DNA from: Scedosporium boydii
Taxonomy: Eukaryota > Ascomycota > Sordariomycetes > Microascales > Microascaceae
Assembly: GCA_002221725.1 (NCBI GenBank)
Contig: NJFT01000018.1
Coordinates: 264,378-328,377 of the forward strand
Reading direction: 5' to 3'
Length of the DNA: 64,000 nucleotides
The translations under genes and the position numbers were made by a program. Below are positions 11,955 to 24,600 of the stretch, one piece after another. Positions within the stretch are counted from its first letter, which is position 1. Every line of letters starts with the position of its first letter. Below the pieces are notes generated by a model that did not search any database, was not told the origin of the DNA, and saw only the letters and a program-made list of their open reading frames with translations.

Positions 11955-14198
11955 ATGATGTGGCGCCGATCCCTTCTTCTGCTACCGATTCTCCGGGTCA
12001 TCATTGGCGCAGATGCAGTAGACAACGTCGCTTGGCATCGAAGCCCAAGACTCGCTGCGACTCAGCGTAGCAGCATTCGGGAAGAGGCATTTGAGAAACG
12101 CACCGAAGACAGCTTGACCGAACTTAACGTGACGGATACGGTGCGCTTGCGTTTTAAAGAACCGAATATTTGCGAGACGACACATGGGGTGCGGTCGTAT
12201 TCGGGGTATGTCGACCTTGATGAGGACCTACATCTTTTCTTCTGGTTCTTCGAGGCGAGGAACGAGGCAGAGACGGCTCCGATCACACTGTGGTTGAATG
12301 GAGGTCCGGGATCAGATTCACTTATTGGACTGTTCAATGGTTCGCCGTCTCTTTTGCCTTCGCAATGATTTGGTTTAGAAGATCTGATGTAGGAACCAGG
12401 AATTGGACCGTGTCGAGTTAACCCGGATCTCACGACGACTTTAAATTCTGAATCGTTAGTGCCTCTCACCATACAGTAATACTCGTACATAAACTAGATA
12501 CGGGACTACGAGACTAACTTTTTAGAGCAGTTGGAACCAGGAGTCGAACCTGCTCTTCCTCTCCCAGCCTTTCGGTGTCGGGTTCTCCTATGAATCGCGG
12601 AACAGCGGACAACCACTGTCCCCTTATACCAATGCAACATTAATCGACAGGACAGAGATGGCTGCTGCCACGGCATGGCGCGCAGTCCAGGCACTCCTCC
12701 ACGAGTTGCCGCAGATGGGTTCCGAAGTAAAATCCACGGACTTCCATCTGTGGACTGAGAGGTATGGCTTTCTTAGTGTCGTGTAAAAGGACTCCTTGCT
12801 GATCATGGGATTTTCAGTTATGGTGGACATTATGGACCTGGTGTGTCTATCTGGGAACTCCCGTTGTATGATACTTTCTGGCTAACTATGGTGACAGCCT
12901 TCTATCGATATCTTTATGAGCAGAATGAAGCGATCAAAGCTGGGAAACTATCAGGGGTGGAGTTGAATCTCAAGACGCTGGGTATCGGCAACGGCATCAT
13001 CGATGCAGCAACTCAGTTTCCATCAGTGGGTAGCATGTACATGTATCCCTCTCGTATTTTTACTTTACCCTGCGTGTGTTGAGACTGATTAAACCTTACT
13101 TGTAGTATCCTGATTTTGCAGTCAACAACACTTACGACATTCAGACCCTCGATGAGAAATGGGTCGACTACATGACGACGGCATGTTATATGACAAACGG
13201 ATGCCTAGATCAACTTTGGAGGTGCAGGCAATCCTATTACGAAGATCCTCAAGGGTATATCTTCTTGCCCTTTCCGTATTGTTAAGTGTGCTCGAGGCTG
13301 ACCACATCCAGTATCACAACGGAAGCTCTGTGCTCACAAGCAGCCAACATGTGTCGAGATAATGTTGAGGGCCCGTACTATTCATATAGCGAACGGAGCA
13401 TGTACGACATCCGAAAGGATAGCAGCCAACGCGCTTATCCGAATTTCCTCGTGAAGTATCTAAATGCGCCGAAAACGCAGGAGGCCCTCGGTGTTGCTCT
13501 TGGCTTTAAGTATGAAGACTCAAGTTACGACGTGTACCTGGCTTTCCAGCATTCGGGGGATTATGCCTATCCCAGGTTCCTAGAGGACTTAGAGTTCTTG
13601 ATGGACAAGGGCATCCGGGTTCTGTAAGTTTTTTTTTTCTTTCTTTTTTTTTCTCTCTTCTTGCTTTTCCCCCTTCTCAAAGACAAGGCACCAAAATGAT
13701 TTGCAACTAACCATACAACTGGTCGGTCGGCAGACTCATTTATGGGGATGCGGACTACATTGGGAACTGGTAAGCATTAGTGTTGGGCTCGATCAATAAG
13801 CCCCCTAACTATTAACAAGCTTCTCTAGGTTTGGTGGTGAAGCAGTGTCGCTCGCTTTAAACCATAGGCAGTCCACCTTCTTCCGAGCGACTGCGTACAC
13901 ATCACTCGTCTCTGGCGACAAGGTGAACGGAAAAGTGCGCGAGTTCGGATATCTTTCGTTTGCGGTTGTCTACGAAGCTGGCCATCTCATTTCCGTGGAC
14001 AGTCCCGGCGTAGCTTTAGACTTGTTTAGAAGAGCGGTCTGGGGACGTGACTTGGCCACAGGAGAGAAGACCTTGGATGACTTGGTCGAGATTCCCTTGA
14101 CCCCTGACGCACCAGGCGTGCCCGATGAGAGTGGCGATGGGGAAGAGGATGAAGAAATCGTAGATGGTTGGATTGGAGAAGACGGTGGGCTAGGATGA
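11955..14198 (+). CDS. Secreted serine carboxypeptidase, family S10
   Basis: Nine exons: 11955-12339, 12400-12454, 12528-12761, 12818-12840, 12898-13025, 13106-13254, 13312-13623, 13734-13769, 13829-14198, giving 563 aa. A signal peptide ([21 protein letters not shown]) starts the protein. Family marks follow in order: [36 protein letters not shown], the nucleophile Ser225 in [26 protein letters not shown], the Asp region [12 protein letters not shown] (434-445), and His493 in [12 protein letters not shown]. The triad is intact. The enzyme should remove C-terminal residues in vacuole or outside the cell. Read without splicing the locus looks broken, with a stop after the GLF motif, but every junction closes in frame. 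The first intron donor (gttcgc) is weak. An acidic tail ([11 protein letters not shown]) ends the protein. Confidence 0.85.
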
Positions 14199-15887
14199 AG
14201 ACATCAAATACGACGCAGGGAGATAAGTCGAGACATGCATAGATATGACGGCGGCGGATGGGTTTAAGACACTAGAAGCATCGTGATGAGACCATCTCAT
14301 TTTACATGGCAAGATGTGGAGAAGCTTCTTTTCACGAGGGGCTGGAAAGTGTGGCTTTGTGGCAAGGTTAAGGATAGCTCGCGCTGTGGGCAGTTTATTG
14401 GGCGAGGACGAGAAGCGCACTTCAAACCCATGTCGGGACTCGGCAGGACTCGACTCGGCAGGCTTGTCAGAGAGAGCATGTAAAACGAGCAAGTATGACA
14501 TTGTGTGGGCTACAGATGTGCTGTATGCATGTCTAGTGAAATTGACCATGCATAGTGCAGCCTCTCAGACACGTCAATCGTCCTCTACCACAAGGCGCTG
14601 CATACGCCTGATTACGCGGTGAAATGAAGCAAGACTTTGACCTGCAGCGCTGTGGTCCAATTCGGAATACGAAGTACATCGGGCCCTGCTCTAGCCAGAA
14701 GAAGTAGTATTAGGAAAATTAAAGTCAGAGCCTTACCGAGTTCCTGCTTCAGACTTTGGAGGTGTCCCTCCTCGGTATCCTAGGCGATATATGAGAGCGC
14801 GACTTGAATTGGCTGCACGGTTGTCTCAATTCGACATGAGGCGTTGAAGTTTGAACGCGTTTAAGGCAAGGTCGTGTTCATCGAGACGCCCAGAGGCAAA
14901 AGTGCTGCTTCGCACTGACGGTACGAGCCACGAAGTACACTCCATCAAATCCTTTCCAGGAACAATTTAGGATTATTACTGCTTAAAAAAGCCGAGGTGA
15001 AGCACTGAAGATGGGGCGCTGGAAATTGCTTGGGCTGGGAAATACCGTCACCAGTGGACTGTGGATCGCGTCTTAAATGGGCCCTGCAAAGGTGGAGCGT
15101 GATATGCAATTGGAGAATGAAGAACAAATTTGAACCGAAAGAGACTAATTGCGGAGCTCAACACAACAGGAGACTTGGCAACAACTGTTTGTGTTTACTT
15201 GTATGTTTACTTGTAGACTGTGAAAATGTTGTTCAAAAAAGGAACGGATAAATGACAAGTCCAGGACGAGAAGGCCAATTCTATGCTCGTTAACCGCGTC
15301 GACTCTTAAGATCCCGCTGTACCTTTGTACTCGTATTGTTGTTGATGGCAATGAGGTTTATGTCGTCGGAGTGCACAAAGCGGCTATTCCTCTATCGGGG
15401 ATTTTTTCACCCAAGACTCAAAGAAAATTTGTGCACGTGACTCCCCACGTGAAATATGTTGACCTTAATTTCCTATTCGGGGGAAAGAGGGTCCCCAGTA
15501 CGCGACATGACTGGTCAGATTCGCCAGATTCGCAAACGCGGACGAGGGTGCCAATGTGTTCTGCTATTATTACGATGCAGCACCTGCATCGCGGACCCTT
15601 GCTCCCCATCCCACCTTGCTCGCGGCAGCGCGAGGCCCTTGTTCAAGAGCTTTCGCCCTTTTACCTCGTACCCTCTTAAACCCCCGGCACTCATATTATT
15701 AGCTTTCCACACTTAATATCTTGATCCACGTCCATTCTCTCCACGTCTACCTTCTCCAACCTCCATCGTGTTGGTTTTTCTCTTTCCTTGAGCGACACGA
15801 CAACTATCTTTGTGTCTCTGATGCCGTCCATTCGTTCTTAATTTTTAATTTTCTCCCAATTTCTCCCCCTCGCTCTCTCTACTCGTT
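14199..15887. other. Intergenic: peptidase 3' flank and homeobox promoter
   Basis: No gene is supported. TACGAAGTA occurs at 14668-14676. Two CACGTG boxes at 15434-15439 and 15446-15451 stand 12 bp apart, about 440-455 bp upstream of the homeobox start. The stretch just before that start is pyrimidine-rich, as expected for a leader. Confidence 0.55.
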
Positions 15888-17963
15888 ATGGCATCAACAG
15901 ACACTACTCCTTCCTCTTCCTTCGAGTTCACCGCCGGACACATCATGGCTGCCGAGTCCGGCCAGACGACACCCTATAACGCAACCCCGAGTAGGGCAGT
16001 AGGCGAGCTTACTGTCGTAAAGGTTGATCCGCAAAAACACCCAAAGAACAAGCGGAAACGAACCCAGTACGGTCCTCCCCCGTTCCAATTGACTCGACCT
16101 AGGACACCTAGGACGCGAAGATGCATATATCTTCTGTCCTCTCCCGTATAACGAGCTTGTGGTGGATCAAATTTGCAAGCTAACGTTTCTTCCGTGGGAC
16201 AGAGCTGGGGACAAAGCCATATTAGAAGCCGCGTATCAGGAAAACCCGAAGCCTGATAAGATAGCGCGTCTGGAAATAGTAAAACGCGTTTCCCTTAACG
16301 AGAAGGAGGTCCAGGTAAGTCGGGAGGGGAAGAGCAGACGCGTATCGCAGCTATCACTCCATGCGAGCGGAAAAAAACTAAGTCGTGCTGGGTAGATTTG
16401 GTTTCAAAACCGCCGCCAGAATGACCGTCGAAAATCTCGTCCTCTGACTCCACAAGAGATTGCTGCCCTCCGCTGTGGCGGCATTCAGATCATTTCCGAA
16501 CTCTCATTGACCAAGTCTACCGTTCTCCCCGAAAACCCTTATTCGCCTATTCCCGGTGCTGCCGTTATCCCCAGCAACCATGCCTCTCCGGTTCTATCAC
16601 AAGAGTCTGGAAGCCCACAGCTTCTTGCGCACCAAGTTGGAAGTGATGGAAATCAGTCTCCCCACGCAGACTCTGGGGTGAAGGGCATGGAAATTCCTAG
16701 GGCTCTTGACCGAACGCCACCACCCGCGTCTGCAGATGGCTCTCCGGCCATTTCCCAGTCATTCCCCGGAGCGAGTGGGTTTTTAGCCAACCGCTGGAAC
16801 TCGAGCAACTCGTTCTCGACTCCATCAGCTCTCGCTAACAGCACAAGCGAAGACCCGGCGAAGTATGCATTCACACACATGCCACGACGGAAAACGTTTA
16901 CGCGTCTAGTTACTAATCTCTCCTCGTCTGGTGATGTAGGCTAGATTCTCTTGCACCCTCTTCGTGCTCCTCTACGCGATCCGACAGCAATGTTCTACCT
17001 CGCCCATCCCGGGTTCGTCTATCTTTCTCGCTCGAAGGAAAGGCTGAGATCGTTTCCAATGAGACGAGCCCGCCACGAATACAAGCCGAACGACCGATGT
17101 CCGCCCTCCCCCCGTTACCTCAAGTCCGTTCCCGAAGTCTGCAGCGCAGCCATAGTGCTCTTCCCAGCGTTACCTTACCTCCCATATCCACCTTGACGGG
17201 CACGCTCCCGCCTCCTCGTCTCGTCCGTGGGCGGTCGCGGGATGTCAACGCCTGGGAGCTGTGTTGTGACGAGGACGCCCCCGACGATCTCACCAAAATG
17301 GCCGAGAATGAAGCAAACGGCTCTGCGCTTGCGGCCATCAGTCTTCTCCGTTCTTCTGGTTCTATTCTTCAGCCGAGCGGCTCCAAACGCAACGCGCCTC
17401 TGTCGAGGCACTCTCAGCGCTCCCAATTATCTAAGAAGCCTAGGCTTAGTCGGAGCCACTCAAGCATCTCACGTCTCTCAAGCGGCCCGCTCACGGAGAT
17501 AGGGAGGGTAAGCGATGAAAATGACGAATTCCCGGAGAAGGATGTTCCCAGCAAGAAACTAAAGGTTTCTATGTTGGTCTCCCCTTCCGGCGATTCGGAC
17601 AAGGAAAACTGGAGCCCCGATGAAGACGGTAACCCTCGGCATCCGTTCTCACGTGCAGCCGGCCGGCCCGTTCCCGGAGCTACCCAGCCGCACGAACCCA
17701 GCAAAGCCGACCGACACCTGCTGGAACAGCGAGCTCAAACATTGCTTGGCGGATCCCGAGCGAATACCGGTCCACTTCAGCGGAGGGGTATCAAGCTTGG
17801 TGACGGGTCGGTCAACATCTTTGAAGATGGCGACACAAGGCGATCCCGAATTCCCGAAGACGAAGTAGAAAGGTTCATGCGGGGGGATGTCAGTCCCAGC
17901 AAGAAGGGTGATGCCGATTGCGTTGCCGGCTTGTTGGCTCTTAGTCAGGGGAACTGGCGGTAG
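15888..17963 (+). CDS. Homeobox transcription factor, Yox1-like
   Basis: Exons 15888-16066, 16203-16314, 16396-16862, 16940-17963 encode 593 aa. A homeodomain spans residues about 54-112: basic arm KNKRKRT, helix 1 GDKAILEAAYQ, and recognition helix EKEVQIWFQNRRQNDRRK, split by intron 2 just before IWFQNRR. The remainder is Ser/Pro-rich and probably disordered, with VRLSFSLEGKAEIV and SDKENWSPDEDGNP standing out. The third intron uses donor gtatgc at 16863 and acceptor gtag at 16938-16939 with branch-like ttactaat. It removes the stop at 16942, and only this pair restores frame. The homeodomain resembles fungal Yox1/Yhp1, repressors of cell-cycle genes in yeast; the target genes here are inference. 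Confidence 0.88.
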
Positions 17964-19723
17964 ACGGCACGGTGTGATCTGCAGAGTCTCACCATGCGAG
18001 TGTCTCGACCAACCCCGACGGAAAGAACAAAAAAGGACGTGCGTCTTAAGGCTGAAAGGAACTGGGTTTGGCACAGAACCAGTGTTGGAAAGGTGGAAAA
18101 GGGGTTCCTGCCGAAGTTGCAGGATTTACATGACGTGCATGGGGCTCGAGGAAGAATCTGCGTTTGTTACGTTTATCAGCCGTGTCTGGCTTGTGAAGAT
18201 GGAGATCATGTTGGTCTCCCCTTGTTTGTTATGTCGGAATATCCGCATCTGGAGTGTCGGGGCAACCCGACCGTATCTTTGTGGGGAGAGGGACCGAAGG
18301 GAAAACGCAGATAGGATTGGGGTCGGGGATTGTGGATCTGTTGAAACGGGATGCATTAATTCGGAGTCGAGAGTGACGGTTGAAAGCCGGGAGGGGCCGA
18401 GTTTTACAGAGGAGAGCAGCTTTCTCCGTCGCTCTCCGTCTCCAGTGGTCTGGGGGATCTTTCTCTTTCTCTCTCCCTTTTCTTCTGGCTGGTGTTGGTT
18501 CTTGGCCGGAATCGGTTGGCGTGTTATTGGTGTCGAGGGCTGTTCATGTTTTGGTGTCCTTGTGCTTTTTTCCCTTTTTTTGAGATTTGAATTCGGCGAA
18601 GGGGGCTTGAAAAGAGTCGTCGTTATCTGGCAACTATGTTATCTTTTTTAAAACGTACTCAGACAGCTCCGAGACACCAAGATCTCTGTATTCGGAGGAC
18701 GAACAGAAGTGATTGAGGGAAGCTGTTGAAACAATGAAATAATTAACCAAGTCTTCAAACCCATGCCCCCAATCTCATTTGATCAGTCTTCGCCAGGCCA
18801 TGATAAATATCCCACGCTCCACAGCCAGGTAAGGCTCATTTTGAGGTCGGCCCCTCACCTCACATCGATTGATATACCAAGAAATACTACGTTGACATCT
18901 TACGATTTTCGGTCAACTTCCCCGCTGCCCCGTGACTCCCGATGCTCTACACTGTTCATAAAACTGTAACTAAACCCCCCTATAAAATCCTCGACTGCAT
19001 TTGATCCGTCCCCCTCTGCTGCAAAATACTCACACACCAGAACCCCCCCGAGAACCCCTACTGTCGATCACACTGAAGAAAGAACACTCGTCTTTGTACC
19101 CTCCACTACCTCCTCTTTCCGCTCTTCTTTCCCCCCTTTGATGCAAGCATTCGTTTTCTATGACGACGGCGATAAAGTGCTTCCGGAGTTGTGTCTTGAT
19201 TTGTTTTTCTCCTTGGCACCTTTACGAGATGGTTGAATGAACGTCACTGATGTGTAGCAGGGCAGACAGGCGAGAAGAGGTATCAAGGTCAGAGATGTGC
19301 TCTCTCTGTTCAAGTCTATTGTGTCCCCCCTGCCCATCTTCTGGAGCAGACAAGACAGGGGCTAAAAAAAAAAAAATTGTATGTGGCATACATGATGCTT
19401 TCCACTGCCTCCCCGATCGTCCAGGGGAGGGAGGGGGCATGAAGGTATCATTCATTATTCATGGGACAGAGCATCCCAAACAACAGGTCACCGACGCTCG
19501 GCGGGGGGGTATGTGTGCAACGGAAACAACATTTCAAGACGCAGTTTAGGTAACTGTGCTTCATATCCCGTGTACAAGAGGGTCCGACGATCTCGACCCA
19601 AAACCAAGTGGTCTATTCCAAAACCACATTGAAAGCCTCAAAGATATCGACTTTCTTTTCAAGCAACAAGAGAAATGAGACGAGGCAGAAAGAAAACTCC
19701 CTTCATCCAAAAACGCCACCCCT
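17964..19723. other. Intergenic between convergent homeobox and NAD kinase genes
   Basis: This contains both 3' flanks. The long open frame through 17887-18651 starts inside the homeobox exon in another frame and lacks protein-like composition, so it is not a gene. T-rich blocks near 18,480-18,650 fit 3'-end sequence. Nothing else was found. Confidence 0.55.
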
Positions 19724-21644
19724 TTACATCCCCAGCAGACTCATCTGCCTTCTTAGAGGGCTGGCGCTAACGCTACCCTCCTCACTTGCGTAGCAAGCTG
19801 AGTCTGTGTCGATGTCCCATTCGGCACAGTCGTCATCTAGGTCGTCCTTGTCGCCAGCGGAAGGGTCGAATGCCTTCTGTGTGGCGGCACGGACGTTCCA
19901 CCTTAGCGTGCGGGACACGCTGTCGAACCATTCCGTGTCCGTCCGGGCAACGGTGGGGAACGGGTACTGACTAGCCGTGATGGTGACGTAGTCGCCTTGC
20001 CGGAGCTCCAAACGACCCTTGCCATCAAAGGCGCAGTAAGCAGTGGCACGCGAATTTCGTGGAACTGACACCTTCAGAGCCATTGTGTCGCTGAGAACCA
20101 TGGGGCGGAAGGAGAGAGTGTGGGGGCAGATAGGAGTGAGAAGAATGGCGGGGATGTCGGGGTGGACAAGAGAACCGCCAGCAGAAAGCGAGTACGCCGT
20201 TGATCCTGCAGAGCAGCCCGAGTTAGTTTGCATATTACCGGGCGGGGGGGGAGGGAGAGAGAGCATAGAGCACGAAAGGAGGGGAGGGGTCTATCGGAAA
20301 CCTACCAGTTGGAGTAGAGAAAATGCACCCATCCGCCTGGACAACGGTGAGCAACTCGTCATCGCCGTACAGTTCGAGGTTCGACACGTAGGGGCTTGGA
20401 CCGCGGTCGATGACGAGCTCGTTGAGCACCTCAAACTGCTCAGCCTCCTCGGTCTGGTGGTTGATGCCATTCCTGTACACTGTGCAGGTGAATCGCATTC
20501 GCAAGTTGACTTTCATGCCTTCGGAGCCCATGATACGGTCTAGGTGGTTCTTGTATCGTTCGAATTCAAAGGGCGTTAGGAATCCGAGGCTTCCGAGACT
20601 GAAGGACAACACTGGCGGAACGATGCGCTGGAAGAGCCACGACGTGAAGAGGACGGTGCCGTCTCCGCCAAGGGTAAGGACGAGATCGAACATTTCAGGC
20701 CGGGACCAGCAGAGATCCGGAGTCCAATACTTGAGCATGTGCTCAAAGCGGGGATCTTCGGCTAAAATACCCGCGGCATCGAAGCGCTTTCCGTTGCGCA
20801 ATTTGGCGTCGACGTAAACATTGACACCGACGTCGGATCCGTACCGGGGGGTCCGGAGGAGGAAAAGGGCGAGCTCTTTCGTCATGTAGACGAGCTGGTT
20901 GTCCCGGGCCTTGGTAACAATCATGACGTTGCGTACAGCGCGCTTGATGGGACGTCGCTGCAGTTGCTTGGCAACCTCCCGTACGCCTGTGGCGGTCTGG
21001 ACGAGGCGGGAGTGCGACATGTACTGATCATTCTTGATCTCTTCGAGGACTCTGTCGATGTCGACAGCATCATCGAAGCGCTGGTGATAGAAGCATGGCG
21101 ATTGAAGGCTGGCGGGGAGGGCGGTGGAGAGGGTTGGTGTAAGATTCTGGCTAGCGGCAAGGCCGCTCAGGGCATCGGCGAGTTGTTGCGACGAGGAGGT
21201 GCCAGGTCGGTTATCGACCATACTATGAGCGGAGAGCATCCCTGGCAAGCTTAGAGCCTCAGGCTTATTATTCCTGGCAACTGAAGCTAGGGCCTTGATG
21301 ATGGTTTGGCGGGGGATCTCGTGCGACGGATTGTTTCTCCGATGACCTTGGGGACGGTTGTCGGCGACGGTGACGCCTTCAGAGGGCTCGGAAGGGCCGC
21401 TCAGAGAAGATGTACCAGAGGGAACAGTAGGTCGTGGCGATTCAGCATTGGCATGACGGGTCAAGACTTCAGCATGGAGGGAAGGGAAGAAGGTAGTTGG
21501 GGGGGCACCAAGGCGGGCGCTCGAGGTTTTGGGGCGGTCCGAAATGCTGTTAATATATCCTTCCGGTTTTGGGAGAGTTGGCGGGTTACTCAGGGCTGGG
21601 TGGAGAGCCGTGGGGGAGGTAACGGTGCTCCTGGATATAGGCAT
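19724..21644 (-). CDS. NAD(+) kinase
   Basis: Exons (minus): 21644-20306 and 20205-19724, giving 606 aa. After a ~180-residue Ser/Pro-rich N-terminus comes the kinase core: NVMIVTKARDN (about 239-249), LVLTLGGDGTVLFTSWLF with GGDGT at 326-330, LGSLGFLTPFEF, NELVIDRGPSPYVSNLEL, and the substrate motif DGCIFSTPTGSTAYSLSAGG, which is split by the single intron. NAD kinase phosphorylates NAD(+) to NADP(+) with ATP, feeding NADPH supply. Length and N-terminal extension match fungal Utr1-type cytosolic kinases. A short acidic C-terminal tail (DDLDDDCAEWDIDTDS) follows. The family is certain; which yeast paralogue it matches was not resolved. Confidence 0.95.
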
Positions 21645-24600
21645 GGTGGGGATTTCGGGTAATAATGCTTGGCTTGCGCGATTGGCTGGTTTGTTCCGTC
21701 TTCGTGCAGGAATCTCCCAGATTAGTGCGATTCCTTCTTTTCCACTCTCTTCTGCTCGGCTCCGGCTTATGCTTGTTCTGTCCTAGGCGAAGGTCGGGGG
21801 GAGGAAGGGGGGGAAGTACCCTGCGAACAAAGTTGGCCGGGATGTGGAATCGGGAGCGTCGGCGAGTGCAGACCAGGCGGTAGCCGATGCGGCACAGGTG
21901 CAGCACAGTATGGTACAGTGCCCTTACAGCGCAGCGCAGAGCAGCACAGGACAGGAAAAGACTCGACTAGGAAAAGCCTGGCGGTCCACGCGAACTACGC
22001 GAGTCACAGGTGATTCCAAGGAAAGCCAAGCTAAGTAGCGAGATGACGTGGAGTTTCGGAACCCGGGCGTGGGTGATGATGAGGGGAGAGGGTGTGGGTG
22101 TGGGTGTGTTCCCGATCCCTGGATTTGTGTTGATTTCCTAATTCTGATGGTCAGACACACCAGTGATGAGAATCTCGGGGCACCATCAAGTACAACCTGT
22201 ACGGTTGTGCCGAAGTGCTGGCTGTGTGCTAGTAGCGCCCGCGCAAGCCGGGCAGAATTGAGTTTCCGGGGAGAGGGGGCTTGCCGTCAACTTACCAATT
22301 GGAGGTTCTTCCCGTCAATCGAGGGCGGCGCTTAAACCTCAAGGGAAACCCGTGGCTTCCAGCAAAACTCCTAGTGTGAACTTTGAAGTTTGATTGTGAT
22401 GCTGATGCTGCCCTGCAGTTCGACCCGCACGTGGTATTGGCTATGCAGCGTGGGATGCAGGTGAAGGCGAATCAAGTGACGAGGCTAAGACCAAGAGGAA
22501 GAGGCAAGGGACTCGATGATGCAATGAAAATGTGAAAGCAAGCGAAAGAAAAGTCTAGGTGATGTGATTTGAACAGAAAAGAAACCAAAAGATGAAAATG
22601 AAGACGACGCCAGGTCTATGAGATGCGATGCAGATCGAGAAAAGTGACCAGGAAAAAGGTATCGAAAAGAATGCAATGCCGAGGAAAACTAGCAGAAAAT
22701 AGAAATCAAAAAGGTGGGGAAGAGCTCGAGTTGCTTTGGTTGAGTCGGAAAGCTAGTCCTAGTTGAGGCAAGACGAGGTGGCGATGCGGAACAAGAGCTC
22801 AGAGAAGGAAATAGAGACGCCCCGATACTGAGGGTACCAGTTTGATATATCGGAAGCAACAGTGGGACGGAAGTAGATATCAAAACGAGATTCCGAACGA
22901 CGTTGACAAGATGAATATGATGAATATATGCAGCCACAAACGGCTAGGCCAGCACCAGCACCGGCACCAGACAAGCAGGAAGACAAAGAACACCGCTGAA
23001 TAGGGTAAAAGGTAATTGCGAGAACTACCAGAGCTCTGCTTCACCGTCTTGCCTGTGCCGAAATCAAAGGTGGGAGGAAGGGGGGTTTGCTTGGGTCTAC
23101 CGAGAGAAGACTGAAGACCAGAAGAGGTCAGAGAGCTGTTCCCAACTTCGCGAAGAGAGCTTTTATCTATATTCGTGTTTTTCTGCTCCCGTCCCCTGCC
23201 TCGCCTCCTGTGCCAGTTGGGCGGAACGAAGATGGCGACGATCAAGAAGTTCGAGGGATAGGCAAAGGCTCCGATCCTTGTTGACGAGGGTAAGGGTATG
23301 TGGTGTACATGGCCCTTCGTACAGAAAAACGGTATCAATAAACCCTGCAGCCCGCTAAGGTCAAGGGTGCATGGGCTTGTCGATCTCTTACAGGCTGCAC
23401 AGCAGAGCAGAGGTCTGGGGTGTGGGAAAACTCAGCGCGATCGCCGATTGCACATTGCAGGATTTGATTGATTCTTTCCCTCTTCAACAAGCTTGGCTTC
23501 AATGTCGGAGGGCCCTGGAGGTCGAGGCCAGGCCCAGCAGGGGTCGATGTATGAAGTACGAAGTACCTTCTGTGGGAACCAATAGTCTCCATGCCGCTGG
23601 ATCAACATTGATGAACCCTGTGCTCCCTGGGCTCCCTGTTGAGGCACACTCATCCCTGTGACAGTGACAGGACGACGGTGTAACAGAATCGCAGGCTTGG
23701 CAAAAAAGCTGAGGGGCCTGTGGGGAGTACTGATACTGGTAGTGATACTTGGCCCCAGTTCTTCGAGACACCTCTCGGCTTCCATCTTCATACCAAGTCG
23801 GCCTTTTTTCGCAATCCTGATCCCGACACATTTACTCGAGGTGATATTATTACGAAGTGTGAAAGTACGAAGTAATATCGCTTCGAACTTTCCTTCCCCT
23901 TGGAGCACGCACATGCTCCTGCCAACCAACCACGGCCCGTGGCACATCCTCAGCTTGCTTGCACCTTCGCAACCACCACGAACCTCTTTTCTTCATTGAT
24001 GTACGAAGGTACTTGTAGTCGTGTTTGTATCAATGTATAATTACCTGGATTCTATTATCTTTTCTCCTACATTTCGGAGTCGTGTATACATACGCTGCTG
24101 CTTCCGTGGCTAGCCTATGGATTTCGGCCCGCCGAGACCATAAGCACCCTTCGTCGAGAGTCTAGTGGCACATGAAGCAAGGGGAAGAAGATAAGACGAA
24201 CACGACATACTTCGTGCTTGCAGAAAGTGTCTTAATCCTCGGGACCAATGCGAATGAAAAGCTCAATGTACGAAGTATGATACTGATGTATTTTTATTAC
24301 GAAGTGGGTATTGCTCGGTTACCGAGCGTGACTGTATTGAATTTGAGGTGTAAGTAGAACAGGACACTCCTGCTTGGCGCATTACAATATTGCAATTGTG
24401 GAGCATTGTTCCTTCACTCAAAATGCTTGCTTACTGTTTGCTAGAACTTCGTCAGCAGTCCTAAGTTTTTAACCACCAAGAAACGACCTCGTAGTTGTAT
24501 CACCGAGCATTACAAAGAGTACACCAACTTCGGCCACCATTTGTTGTGTCAGAACTACCAATCTGATGTAACATCTTCAACGGTGCGGCTCCAACAACTA

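Noticed and set aside
11757..12368. Carboxypeptidase as a pseudogene truncated after the [11 protein letters not shown] motif
   Set aside because: All eight introns close in frame and restore every S10 motif including the triad, so the gene is read as intact.
17887..18651. 254-codon plus-strand ORF after the homeobox gene
   Set aside because: It begins inside the homeobox exon in a different frame; its composition (Trp/Cys/Gly-rich) is typical of chance frames.
22880..23338. Minus-strand frame with hydrophobic helices in the 4.2 kb gap
   Set aside because: It has no family resemblance and no convincing splice partners; the hydrophobicity comes from a T/C-rich strand.
23432..23947. Minus-strand frame with MSVPQQGAQGAQG start
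   Set aside because: No recognised domain; the frame includes a copy of the intergenic TACGAAGTA motif and lacks a sensible continuation.
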